From Thinopyrum elongatum (Eukaryota; Streptophyta; Magnoliopsida; Poales; Poaceae): DNA of 64,000 nucleotides. This document shows positions 18,665 through 30,490 of this stretch, one piece after another. The DNA is taken from the NCBI GenBank assembly GCA_011799875.1, contig CM022303.1, positions 428,529,108 through 428,593,107 of the forward strand. The letters run 5' to 3'. The translations under genes were made by a program, and so were the position numbers. The notes under the pieces are model-generated. The model saw nothing but the letters and a program-made list of their open reading frames with translations, was not told where the DNA came from and did not search any database. Each line of letters starts with the position of its first letter. Position 1 is the stretch's first letter.

Positions 18665-21538
18665 TGTAACGCCCCCAGTGGTAAGCTACAGTGATCATCC
18701 TATTGATTATGCCAGGTCATCATGATCAACAGTGCTTAATCATCATTAGTAACATATCTCCTTCCATAATTCAAATTCAAATGAAAATTACAGTGGAAAA
18801 TAAAATTGTTCAAATCAGAAACTAAAATGTTCATTAAATAGCAAATAATTTGGAGGCAATGATAAAATTGTAACCAACCTTATTGAAATTGGATAAGTGA
18901 CTTGAACATCCTCTAACAGTGGCTGAAAACAATATTTAATAGCCTTTTATTTAATCTAAATCAAATATGAAATGATGTTTTGCCCAAACTAGTTTTTGGT
19001 GGTAGGGTGCAATGTACTGTGATTTATGGACTAGGTCACACTTTTTACAAAATTCATTTAGGGCCCAACCAATTAGCAAAGCAGAAAAGAAAAGAAAGAG
19101 AAAAAGAGAAAGAGAAAAGCTACTATGCACTTGAGCCCACCAGCTACAGTGGCGGCCCAGCCACGTCGCCACCCCGTCCCCTTCCACTGCTCATGCCAGG
19201 GCTCGCTATCGAACACCTGGTACACGCGCGCGTGCAGCCTGCCCCCCCCCCTCTCTCAGCCATTGAGAGCGTGCTCCTGCGCCGCGTGAGGATAAGAGCA
19301 TCTCCCTGCGCACCCCCTGGCCTCCCCTCGCCTCACTTCTCCCTCTCCTTCCTCTGCTCCCCCTCACCCGAGCACAACCATGGCCGCCACCGCGACGTAG
19401 CCACGGCCACCGTGCCCCTCTAGTCGCCTCTTCGTGTCCACGAGCTTCGCCGGCCTCGGCTACGCCATCTACACCGACGCGTTGGAGCCGGGAGCCACCG
19501 CTACGCCCGCGACGCCGTCATCTTCAACCTTCGGCCGCCGGTGATCGCCGCCTCGATTTGTCGCCGTCCGTCCTCCCCAGGCCCACCTTAGCACATCTGC
19601 AGGCTCTACGTGAGCACCCCGTCCTCCTTCCTCTCTCCCTACGCTCTCCCCATAGCCGTACACGCCGCCCCTTCTTGCCCGAATGTGCCGCCGCGGAACA
19701 CATCGCCGGCGTGCTCCCGGCCACCTTTGGGCCCCGTGCCCGTGCCCAGTGTACTCCCCGCATCACATAGGGCCTCGCCGCGCTATTTGTTCGCTCGCCC
19801 GCACGTTGTTTCACTGTTCCCGAGCCGCACCCGAAGCCGCCGCCGCCCACCATCGTCGTGCTACTCTGTCCCGGCCTCCCCAGCTGTCGTGCACCCCACC
19901 ACCGGATGCGGCTCTGTCTGCTCGTTCCAGAGAGCTAAAGAGCGCGCGAAATGGTGCCCCGTAGCTCGATTCCGGGCTCGCCGGAGTTGTCACCGCGCCG
20001 GGCTCGCCGGAGTAGCTCCGGCGGCCGGCGCTGACCTGGCCCCGGTGGGTCCCGCGCCTGTGTCGCCGAACACCGGGTCCCACGGGCCCAGTTGACTGGA
20101 TCAACCGTCGATGTGGCAGCATGGGCCACTGACATGTGGGTCCCGCGCGGATTAAATCAATTTTTAAAATAAGTAAACTGTTAATTAAAATGTTAATTAA
20201 TTAAATAGTTAATTAATCACTAATTACTCACTGACAGGTGGGGCCACACCCCTATTAATTAGTTTTAGTTAAATTTAAACCCTGGATTAGCCCTGTGTCT
20301 ATGACATGTGGGCCCCACACGTTAGGTTTGACCGGGTCAGCCCCAGTTGACCGCTGACGTCACCTCTACGTCATGCTGATGTCACCGTTTACTGTTTTGG
20401 ATAATTCAAATTAATAATAAATCTGTAATTTCATAATATTGTTTAAATCTTTAGAAAATCATATCTTTTAATCCGTAGCCCGGATCGGAAAGCTTTGTAC
20501 ATGAAAGTTGCTCAGAACGATGAGACGAATCCCTCTTCTCTCTCGGTAGACCCCGATTCCGACGCAGTTCCCCGGGACCGACGCAGCTCAGGAGCCCGAC
20601 GACACCACTGACGACCTTGCCCTTGCCGCCGAGTAACCAGGTAAGCCCCCCCTTTGATCATCCCGATATCGCCCATTCTATTTTCTCATGCTTGCATTAG
20701 AATTGCTGCTGCTACTGCTTTACCTATTCTGATGCATAGCCTGTTTATTGTAACCTTCTATTGATACCTTACCTGCTTATCCTAAACTGCTTAGTATAGG
20801 CTGGGTAGAGACCCACTAGAGAACCCAACTTTGTCCCTTGTTGCCCTGCTGGATCATCAGAAGACCCGATCAACGGGATCGAAGAGCCGGCCCCGGCACC
20901 GCACACATCCCTTTGGTTGTACGACACTGCAACGTTACCATCGAGTGCCGAGGGTGATACGTCGTATAGCACTTCTGATGTTAACCCTGTAGAGTAGCTA
21001 TTCGGTCGTGGTCAACGAGGGTGATTCCTCTTTCACCACTCCCGATAACGACGCTGTCGTGCAACACATCAAGTGTGAACCCATCGAGGGTGATTCCTCC
21101 GAGTTCACCTTGACGGATACATCGAGTAGGAATCCAACGAGGGTGATACCTCGGATTCCCTTGATGTTATGGACACACGGATGATTGGACTTTACACTGT
21201 TACTTGGAAGGCGGGTCGACCCTGAGGGGTACCCGTGTGTGATGTGAAGACGGGTTGCCTGGATGGTGCCCGAGTAATGAATACGAGGCGTGGCCGGGCA
21301 TTCTTGGCCCTTACCGCAAGTCCTCGAGACGGGGCGACGGGGTCACATCTTTCGTGAGTCTCTGCTCGTTGCCGCACTACCAACACACGAACGGTTTGGA
21401 TATTTGATCCGAGCACGCCTTTGGCCTGATAGCACTAACCATCATGTGGGCACAGTATGGGCGTTCTGCATCGTAGCATCAGCCGAAAGTTTTGTCAGAC
21501 GTCCAGTTCAGCATTGTGGCACGGTCGGATCGTGCCGA
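18665..21538 (+). repeat. 5' LTR of A, first part
   Basis: This is an AT-rich start, a GA-rich tract (19080-19120), then about 1 kb of GC-rich sequence (19140-20150) with long but unrelated frames on both strands, which I do not regard as coding. Near 20948-21150 lie four spaced copies of CGAGGGTGAT(T/A)CCTC. The last five bases, GCCGA (21534-21538), are repeated at 34414-34418 as the target duplication of C. Confidence 0.7.
20948..21155. repeat. Four spaced copies of a 15-bp motif in the LTR of A
   Basis: CGAGGGTGATACGTC, CGAGGGTGATTCCTC, CGAGGGTGATTCCTC and CGAGGGTGATACCTC occur at about 20949, 21017, 21083 and 21138, so spacing is 55-68 bp. The roughly regular spacing within an LTR may reflect a protein-binding array or a decayed minisatellite. 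Confidence 0.65.
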
Positions 21539-23173
21539 TGTAGGATCGAAAGTATGTCTAGAGGGGGCTGATTAGACTACTTGACCAAATAAGAACCTAG
21601 CCTTTTCCCAATTTTAAGTCTTGGCAGATTTTAGTAACTTGGCACAAGTCAAGCAATCAACCTACACATGCAAGTCTAAGAGTATAGCAGCGGAATGTAA
21701 AACATTTGCATATGAAGGTAAAGGGAGGAGTTTGGAGGGAGCAAACGCAATGTAGATACGGAGATTTTCGGCGTGCTTCCGATAGGTGGTGCTATCGTAA
21801 ATCCACGTTGATGGAGACTTCAACCCACGAAGGGTAACGGCTGCGCGAGTCCACGAAGGGCTCCACCCACGAAGGGTCCACGAAGAAGCAACCTTGTCTA
21901 TCCCACCATGGCCATCGCCCACGAAGGACTTGCCTCACGCGGGTAGATCTTCACGAAGTAGGCGATCTCCTTGCCCTTACAAACTCCTTGGTTCAACTCC
22001 ACAATCTTGACAGAGGCTCCCAAGTGACACCTAACCAATCTAGGAGACACCACTCTCCAAAAGGTAATAGACGGTGTGTTGATGATGAACTCCTTGCTCT
22101 TGTGCTTCAAAAGATAGTCTCCCCAACACTCAACTCTCTCTCACGGATTTGGATATGGTGGAAAGATGATTTGAGTGGAAAGCAACTTGGGGAAGGCTAG
22201 AGATCAAGATTCATATGATAGGATTGGAATATCTTGGTCTCAACACATGAGTAGGTGGTTCTCTCTTAGAAAATGAATGCTGGAAGTGTAGGCACGTTCT
22301 GATGGCTCTCTCCACGAATGGAGGAAGGGTGGAGGGGTATATATAGCCTCCACACAAAATCTAACCATTACACACAATTTACCAAACTCGGTGTGACCGA
22401 ATCATAAAACTCGGCCAGACCGATTTAGTTCAAAATGTGAACGTTAGGGTTTTCGGTGGGACCGACATGTCAATTCGGTGTGACTGATTTCGTTAGGGTT
22501 AGGGCATAACGTAATCTCGGTGTGACCGATTACATAAACTCGGTAGGACCGATTTCTGTAATAGGCAAACAGAGAGTTGGTCAGGCAAACTCGGTGGGAC
22601 CGATTTGCTCATTTTGATGAGACAAAAACGTTACGAAAAGGAAACAGAGAGTTTACATTGCGAACTCGGTTGGACCGAAACATTACAAAGGGAAACAGAG
22701 AGTTTGCAATCCCATCTCGGTGAGACCGAGATCCCTATCGGCGAGACCGAACTGACTAGGGTTTCTGGCAGTTGCTATGTCAAATGAACTCGGTGGCGCC
22801 GGATAGATCAAATCGGTGGGGCCGAGTTTGACTTTTGGTTTGGGACATATGTGGATATGAGAAAGTGGTTGAGGGATTTGGAGCATATCTCTAAGCACTT
22901 TGAGCAAGCAAGCCATTAAGCAACACCTCATCCCCTTTTAATAGTATTGGCTTTCCTATGGACTCAATGTGATCTTGGATCACTAAAATGAAAAGAGTAG
23001 AGTCTTGAGCTTGAGCCAATATGTGTCCTTAGCATTTTGAGGGGTCCACATTCCTAATCCATGCCATGCCAATCATTGAACTTTCGGAAATGATCATCTT
23101 GAAAGAATATTAGTTCAATGAGCTATATGATGTTAGGAATTACCAAAACCACCCAGGGATAGTTGCACTTTCA
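21539..23173 (-). repeat. 3' LTR of element C
   Basis: 1635 bp, read on the minus strand from TGAAAGTGCAACTATCCC to CGATCCTACA. It contains about 12 copies of the TCGGTnnnACCGA palindrome between 22387 and 22826 and a TATATATAG box near 22341. Next to 23173 is the purine tract (minus strand AAAAAGGGGGAGA, about 23176-23190). Confidence 0.85.
22387..22826. repeat. TCGGTnnnACCGA palindrome array (3' LTR of C)
   Basis: Copies such as CTCGGTGTGACCGA, CTCGGTAGGACCGA, CTCGGTGGGACCGA and CTCGGTGAGACCGAG are spaced by 10-60 bp. Arms are TCGGT/ACCGA with a 3-bp variable centre, usually GNG. Some copies are degenerate (GGCGCCGGA, GGGGCCGAG). Confidence 0.8.
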
Positions 23174-23612
23174 ATCTCCCCCTTTTTGGTAATTGATGAC
23201 AACAGATCAAAGCTTCGACAAAAGATAATAAGATTTAGAACATCGTCGCTTTGAGAAGTATGTGATAAGCAAGAGCTCCCCCCTAAATTTGTGCATTATT
23301 CAAATTTGCTTTTGAATGCAAATGCATAATCGGTTAGGATCATGGGTTACTCTTCCATGTCACATACATCTTGGTGGAGCGCTCAAAATGATAGAAATTA
23401 AAAAACATGCACTCATCACCAAGCAAGGTGAATGATCATATATGATCATCAAGACATAAAGTATCAATCAAGCACACAAAAGATTCAACCGAATAGCAAG
23501 AGAGACAAAAGAAGCAAGAACACTCTCTCTCGAAGCCTATGATCTATACATTTCTCCCCCTTTGGCAACAAGTTACCAAAAAGTTTGAAAATGCACAATG
23601 CTATGCGTCTCT

Positions 23613-24004
23613 CTAGGCTTGATCTTCGGGAGGTGGTGTTGAGAGAACTCCAAGGACAAAAGCATCTGTAGAAGTTGATGGAGCTGGTGGAGTTGCAACT
23701 GGAGGTGGCACTGAAGCTGTGCCTGCTGGCGCTGATTTAGTGGCTCTAGTGTCAGGCACTGACACTGCAGCAGATCTCTGACCTCTGGGCACTCTCTGAA
23801 AGGCATCTGTGGTAGCCTGCCCTTTCTTCTCCTCTGCTTCCTCCTGGAGCTGCTCAACAGCTGTGTGCATCTCAGTCACTTTCAGATCAAGATCATAGAA
23901 TTTTGTCTCAATGATCCTCTCCAAGCTCTCCTGATTTTGAGTCAGGGTGGCCAAGCCCTTCTCAATCCTCAAAGTTGCTTGAATCAGATACGCAAGCTGA
24001 TCTT
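23613..24004 (-). pseudogene. C-terminal part of the second ORF of element C
   Basis: This continues, in the same phase, the frame that stops at 27073, once the solo LTR E and one copy of its target duplication are discounted. It adds about 128 residues: a coiled-coil-like stretch (IEKGLATLTQNQESLERII ... VEQLQEEAEEKKGQ) and a Pro/Ala/Thr-rich tail ending PPPEDQA. Stop at 23613-23615. The separated part has no start of its own and should not be expressed as a protein. Confidence 0.75.
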
Positions 24005-27000
24005 TGTAACATCCCAAAATTCTAAATTTTGGAATGTTATATTAAATAAATAGTTTTGATTGATTGTTTGATTGTGGTGTGGTTGCTTGTGTGAAATTGA
24101 GTAAAATTTGGAAACTTTTTGAAAGTTGAATGAGAGGGAATAAAATGACTTTCCCAAAACTTTCACCTTGCATTTATGATCTCCATGAATTCATATTCAT
24201 TTCATCACAAAACCCTAGAGTGAAGATGATATCACTTCTTCCATTTAAATAAATGAAAAGGGTTTTGAAAAGATTTGAATTCCATTTGGAAATATTCCAA
24301 ATTCAAAAACTTTATGCAACTCAATGATTTTCATGAGAGGAGATAAAATGACTTCTTCAAAATTATATGAAATATGAGTTGGAAGTTTTAAAACAATCAA
24401 ATTTAAAGTCCCTTTGAAATTATTTTCAATTTGGAGTTATTTGGTTTTTATTCAAATATTTTTATCCAAAAATAAAATATATGGAAATTAGGGTAAAATG
24501 ATTCCCTTCAATATAAAATTAGAGGGGAAATAAATTTGAAATCATTTTGGTATTTTTAAAATGATTTTATTAGGTTTTATTGCAGTAGTAGCACTGTTTG
24601 CTTTATTTAAATTTTTGTGAAATTTATTTGCCGCTGAAAATATGTTCATCTTTTAGGAAATCTTTTTCTGAAAATTTGATATATAATATGCCTATGGAAA
24701 TTTTTCTTATTTTCCGTTTACCTTTTTTTGTTTTTATTCTAAAAAAAAAAACTGTACGAGCGACCGACTGCTATCCTTCGCCAGCGTGCGCAACATAGCT
24801 AGCAGGTCGGACTATATTATTTTTCCAGTTGTCCTTTAATTTATTTATTTTCTGTTAAAAAAAAAAACTCCGCGCACGCACACATGCGCGCACACGCGCA
24901 AGCCGGTTGAAGGCCCATGCGGCGTCGTTTCTTTTCTTTGTTTTTCCTATATCTTTCGTCTGCCTTTTGTTTACGTTTAGTCCCACATTGCCTAGCTTTT
25001 GACATCTAAGCCTCCTTTCCACCTATAAATATAGACCCATAGAGCCTCAAAAAATCATCCGATTCGGATTAAATCAATATATTTTGGTTTGACTAGATTC
25101 ACTAAATAAAAATATTTTTCTTCTCTCCGGCGGGACTTCTGAAAGTTGTCTTCTCTCTCGGAAGTCATCTTTTCTCTACCTTATAAAGGTATCTTTCTTC
25201 GTATTTTTTTTATATACTCCCGTAGCTTATTATTTCTAGACTAGTACGGTAGAATAATTAGATTTATAAATTAGTCCTTGTATTTACATTTTAGGACTAG
25301 AATTCTTTTAGCCATAACTCTTTTTCTTCCGTAAAACAGCTTGGCCCTGATTTTTCAAATAGCCATAACTTTTTACTCGTTCATCCAAATTAGACGAAAC
25401 CAACGCCAATATTTTTGTCTTGATTCCACCTTTCTAGTGAATCTATCAAATAAACTTTTTGCAACTTTCAAATTTCGAAATTTGTTCAGATTCATATTCA
25501 AACTTGTTTTGGCTATAACTTGAGTTTCGTAACTCCGATTTAATTGATTCTTTTTGCTAATTGAAGCCCTTGACCTAAACTTTCTGATAAGACTAAATCC
25601 ACCCAATTTTGGTACTGTTAGAAATTATTTTCTGTTGCAAGAGTTAATTGCTAGTTTTCGAAGTTTTTCGAGATCTTTTCTTCGATTCTTTTGCATGAGT
25701 GCTTATGTATGCAATTGCTTGCTCACGTTAGATTGAACGGAGTGTGACGAGTAGAACTATCAGGAATTATGAGTGCGAAGGATCTTCATCAACAGTACAA
25801 GGCAAGTTCACACTTTGATCATACTCTTCTATACCCAGTTTTTATGCATTAGTTTTATCCTCAAACACTACATGACTAGGATGTGATTAACTTGTGGGTA
25901 TTGGGAAGTAGATGATGAGGTAGAACCTATTGCCCTTTTATTATAAAACCCTTGGGAGTTACTTCCACGCTATGCTTATGTTGCCATGCTATGCTCGTAG
26001 ACGTGGATTGGGTTTTGAGTGTATCCATGACAGATGTGAGATTTTTAATTAATGGTTCAACTTAAGGTGGCAACTTTAATACACATCTGGGTGGATTGCT
26101 CGTTTGGGCACCTGGGGATATACCAGTGTTGGCCTAGGAGATCCCGGGGATATACCGTGTGATCCTCCTACGGTCCGCCACCCAGGCTCAAAGGGATCAT
26201 AAGATTATTCATGCTAGAAACTTCCGTGTGCAGCCACAAGCTATTATGGGCTCTAGCATAGTTGAGTATGTTACATGACCTCTTTCAGTGGTAGGCTAGC
26301 AGATGTAGGGGAAAGTAGGTGTAACTGTCTACCCAGAGTAAAGAGTAAATGTTTCTGAAAGACTGTGTCTCGGTCATCCGTTTCTCAAACACCATGTAGT
26401 GCGAGAAATCCAACGGAGGAGATCGAGTCTTGTGGGGAAAAGTGCACAAACCTCTGCAGAGTGTAAAAACTAATCATGATTAGCCGTGTCCCCGGTTATG
26501 GACATCTTGAGTATCTGGTTCTTGGATTTTCATATTGAATCCCATCACTCTAAATTAATTTGTTGGGATTAATGATTACTTTTAATTGGGATTGAGAGGG
26601 GGTTTTACCTTCTCAATGTTTAAACCACCATGATAGTTAAATAAAATAAATTCCTTTGTTGTAGGAAAAAAATTAGCTTTTCGCAAAATCATGTTAAACC
26701 TAGAGCCTCCACCAGCCAAATATGCATATAGTGATAGCTATTATTCATCATTATCCTATGGTGTGAATTTGCCAGTACATTCAATGTACTGACCTACATG
26801 GCTGCAACGTCTCATGTTGCAGGAATTCTTACGACGAGTAAGTGATACGTTAGGGTTACGATTTCTACACTCAACTTTGCCATTGGTGTTGATGGGAATC
26901 CACAACCCTGTTGTTACTTCCGCTATATGGATTGAGGTAATAGTATTTACGTTACTTTATACATGTGATTTACCTCTGTTATAAATCCTCGAGTACTGTG

Positions 27001-27072
27001 TGTGTCAGCATACCGATCCAGGGATGACACTTAAGCACAGAGACTTTGATCCATTCGGGTCGGGTCGCTACA
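24005..27072 (+). mobile_element. Solo LTR E (3068 bp) inside an ORF of element C
   Basis: It begins TGTAACATCCCAAAATTC and ends GGGTCGGGTCGCTACA, with TG...CA ends. A perfect 5-bp target duplication ATCTT flanks it (24000-24004 and 27073-27077). No internal domain, primer site or second LTR is present, so it is a solo LTR left by LTR-LTR recombination. The contents are AT-rich and non-coding with a TATAAATATAGACCC promoter box near 25023. No frame of note was found. I do not name the family. Confidence 0.85.
25021..25036 (+). promoter_or_regulatory. TATA box of solo LTR E
   Basis: CCTATAAATATAGACC lies mid-LTR, in the position and context expected for an LTR promoter. It could drive transcription rightward, antisense to C's ORFs. 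Confidence 0.5.
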
Positions 27073-28728
27073 ATCTTGCTTGCTCTTCAGAAATACCTGA
27101 GATGCCTCTTCAAAACTGGGCATCTTTGCAGCTTTCTCTGCCTTTGCCTTCGCTCTCTTCTCTTGTGCTTGCACAGATGTGGGATCTTCTTCATCCATCA
27201 CAACAGTATTACCCTCAAATTCTGGTCTTAGGGGTAGATGCTCCTTATCCAACAAATAGGTACCTGTGCCCATCTTGGAGTTGATGAGCACCTGAATATG
27301 TGGAGCATACCCACATGATCTCTTCTGATCTGCAGCAGCCCTCTTGATTGTTTCCACAATCAGGCTCATAACTTTGAATTTTTGATGCACATCAAATATT
27401 TGCAGCAAGTTGATTGAATGACCTCTGATCATCTTGTGATCTCCAGATTTGGGCAACAATGTATGCCTCAATATAGTGTTGATAGTAACTAGGCCAGACA
27501 ACAAGTAATGAACAGATCCAAGCTTATGTGTTTCCAATGCTTTGTCTGGGATCGGTCTGTACATATTTGCCATAGAGTTGTGGTCTTTCTTTTTCTTGGC
27601 ATAGACATCCAAGTCATCTTCATGTTCTTCAGGAGCATTAATCAACTTGGCCCACTCATCAATAGTAGATTGGTACCTTGTACCCTCTAACATCCATACA
27701 ATTCTACCATCTGGATAAAAATGAGCTGTGGAGTAGAATTGCATGATGAGTTCATCATTCCATTTTGTCAGCTTTTGTCCCACAAAGGTGTCAACACCAC
27801 ATGCTCTGAAGCTGTCATGTACTCCTGGAAAATGATCTTCATTTTCATCAATGTATCCCCAATCAGCCCACTTCATGTCACAAACTATGGGCTTCTTGTC
27901 AAGCAGAATGGTTTCATAGAAATCCTGCTGCTCTTTGGTATGGAACCTGTAGTCAACAGTAGTCCTCCTCCTCACAGCATATGGATCACTTTGTCTCCAA
28001 AGTCTGAGACCTGCATCCTTTCTTATTTTCATATTTTCTGCCACTGGATGACTATCATTATGATCTGGAATTTTTGGTTTAAGTTTCCTAAGCACTTGGG
28101 CTTCAGCATCTTCTTCAGTTTCAGTTTCAGGCACTGGGGCCTTGTTCTTCTTAGCAGCTAGTATATTCCTAGTGCTCCTCTTAGGTGCAGTAGCTTTGGA
28201 GGCAATCTTGGGCTTTGAAGCAGCAGTCCCAGACTTGATGGCATCCCCCATCAGCTTTGGGGACTTGGGTGCTGGTGCAGCATCCTCTTCCTCTTCATCC
28301 TCAGCTGGATCTCTCATCATGGAGGGCTTGCCAATAACTCTGGCAGTGGTCTTCTTGACCCTCTCCTTTCTTTTCTTGCCATCACTAGCAGCCTCTCCAA
28401 CAGTCGATTTGGAAGTTTCAAGAGTTGAGGCTCTGGCCTTAGACATGGGCTCTCGCTTGGCAGGAGCTTTCTTGTGCGGACCAGGCTTGGTTGAAGCTAT
28501 AGTGCCAAATTCTTTCTTGACAACTTTCTTCTTTGAGCTGACCTCTTCCTCAACATAATCTTCATTATCAGAATCTGAGTTTCTCTTCCTCCTTGTCCTG
28601 GTAGCTGCTTTGGGCAAGTTGCTTGGGGTGCTTCTGCTGCCTTCATCATAACTGCTAGAGGGACTAGTGCCCTCACTCATGTTCTCTTGCTCTTCTGATT
28701 TGTTCTGGCTATCACTCTGGTCAGACAT
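27073..28728 (-). pseudogene. Second ORF of element C, N-terminal 552 codons (interrupted by solo LTR E)
   Basis: The start ATG at 28728 gives MSDQSDSQNKSEEQENMSEG. Residues 1-240 are low-complexity, rich in Ser, Lys, Glu and Ala, with several basic clusters (TRTRRKR, KKKVVKK, KKRKERVKKT) that could act as nuclear signals or bind nucleic acid. Residues about 270-470 look globular (FHTKEQQDFYETILLDKKP ... FYPDGRIVWMLEGTRYQ ... INAPEE) and resemble the 'putative plant transposon protein' domain found in ORFs of plant retroelements. The frame reaches 27073 and is cut by the solo LTR; its continuation is at 23999-23613, giving about 680 residues originally. No reverse-transcriptase or protease motif is present. 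Function unknown; it is not a host gene because it lies between the LTRs of C. Confidence 0.75.
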
Positions 28729-28869
28729 ACTGGCAAAGCAAACAGAGCAGACCTTGTGAATAGATATAGATGAGATAGAGTGGATGAGCATCACAAAGTG
28801 CAGAGTTTTTTGCAAAACAAATGAGTCAAAAACTTAGTTTTAGTTCTCCACAGAAAGCATTTCGGAGCT

Positions 28870-29110
28870 ACTGATTTGATAAACTCGGTGACACCGAAGC
28901 AACTTTTGGAGTCTAAACTAGTGAACTCGGTCAGACCGAGTAACAGTTTGGTGACTCCGAGATTGCTAGGGTTTCACAAAGAGTCGAACTCGGTCACACC
29001 GATTTGCAAGTTTTTGGTCAGACCGAAAAGTGCAAGTGCAATGGCCTAAGCCAAATCGGCGAGACCGATTTCCACAACTCGGTCGGTCCGAGATGAGTTC
29101 GGCGGAAACC
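28870..29110. repeat. TCGGTnnnACCGA palindrome array (internal, upstream of second ORF)
   Basis: About eight copies (CTCGGTGACACCGA, CTCGGTCAGACCGAG, CTCGGTCACACCGA, ATCGGCGAGACCGA, CTCGGTCGGTCCGAG and others). They lie just upstream of the ATG at 28728 on the minus strand, so in the leader of that ORF. Confidence 0.75.
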
Positions 29111-29444
29111 TAACCCTAAATTTTTGAATCAAACCTAATCTAAGGGATGTTTTCTTTGGACAGGATGATTTCATACGTGGTAAGAATCATGGCATTGCAT
29201 TGTGCTAAGAATCGGAGTAAGGAATTTGCACAAAAGGTCGAACTCATACCCTAACTTGGCGATGAGCTCGCTACGGCGGCAACGGCGGGGTTGAAATCCG
29301 TTGACGGCGACGAAGATCAGCGGCAGGAGGTCGCTGGTGACGAGAGGACGATCCGGAGACCCGAGGCGGCAGAGCAGGACACGCGCGGGCTGAGGGGTTT
29401 TGAAGAAATTTCCAAAATCTCACCCGTCGGAATATATATCCTGA

Positions 29445-29625
29445 CCCTGTCGGTGTGACCGAGTGGAAAAACTCGATGGCACCGAGATGCAGAATCGCAG
29501 GCGATTACTACAACTCGGTGTGACCGAAAATTTCTAATCGGTTGCACCGAGATTGAAAACCTAGATCAACTCAGTGAACTCGGTATCACCGAAGAGGATG
29601 AATCAGTCAGACCGAAATGCACAGA
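29445..29625. repeat. TCGGTnnnACCGA palindrome array (internal, second block)
   Basis: About six copies (GTCGGTGTGACCGAG, CTCGGTGTGACCGA, ATCGGTTGCACCGAG, CTCGGTATCACCGA, CAGTCAGACCGA). A GC-rich patch without the motif (29270-29400) lies between this block and the previous one. The stretch 29640-30490 holds nothing else that I can identify. Confidence 0.75.
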
Positions 29626-30490
29626 GAGGTTTTGGAAGTTTAAGTCTTTGACGAATCAGGGACTCCGAGTGCTCCTCACACAGAGTGGTTCGAATCTGAC
29701 TTGCTCAAACTTTGTGATGTAGCATGAATAGAGTTTGAGACGAGAAAAGCATAGATAGCTAGTGGAAGTTCTTAGGCATTCTTGTCCATCCATTTCGCAA
29801 AGAAAAAAAACCAAACAATCAAAGCAACAAATGGATGTCCTCGAATGAGTAAAATATGCAATCAACATGCTCACACAATAAAAATGGCAAATGAAATATG
29901 TGACAAAGCATGCACAAACACTCTAGCATCTATCAAGCAATTTGCGATGACTAGGTCATCTATATATGAGTATATTGACTTAGGAGTCAAATGAGAACAT
30001 TTGATCATAGGTCATACTCATCGTTTAAGCACAAGTGGGGTTACCACTTTTACATAAAGCATTGTTGTGTTCACATCATTAGAGTTGCTTTACCTCAATT
30101 CTTAGAGTAAAGCTCCCCCTACATGTGATATCCCCCCATAGAGGGATGAACTAACCTTGGGTTTTTAGCGAAGATGACTTCATGTAGATGTTGAAGATGT
30201 GGATGCTCAATATTGATGTAGATCATTTGGAGCAATCCATTGGAGTGAGTTGCACTTTCAATACCTACACGGGTTAGTCCCACAAGGAACAAACAAGGAT
30301 ATCCATAGACATAGAGTGAAGTACACGCAAGATGATGTCCATGAAAGCATTAGGTTACCTTGTCCCTTGTCTTACCAACAAGAGGGTTTGTGACTCCTTG
30401 AACTAGTGCAAGATATGGAAGTTGTTTGCACTTGTCCTTGCCAAAATGATATGAGTGAAGTATGTTGGCGGAGTCACCCTCAAGAACTCT

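Noticed and set aside
19140..20130. Several overlapping GC-rich frames on both strands
   Set aside because: They are the GC-rich part of the LTR of A; no frame has a domain or is kept in the related LTR at 63103.
22387..22826. Regularly spaced short repeats resembling a CRISPR array
   Set aside because: The repeat is only 13 bp and palindromic, spacers vary from 10 to 60 bp, and it lies in a plant LTR; there are no cas genes.
27073..28728. A 552-codon frame that could be read as a host nuclear protein gene
   Set aside because: It lies between the two LTRs of element C on the element's coding strand and its end is completed on the far side of the solo LTR.
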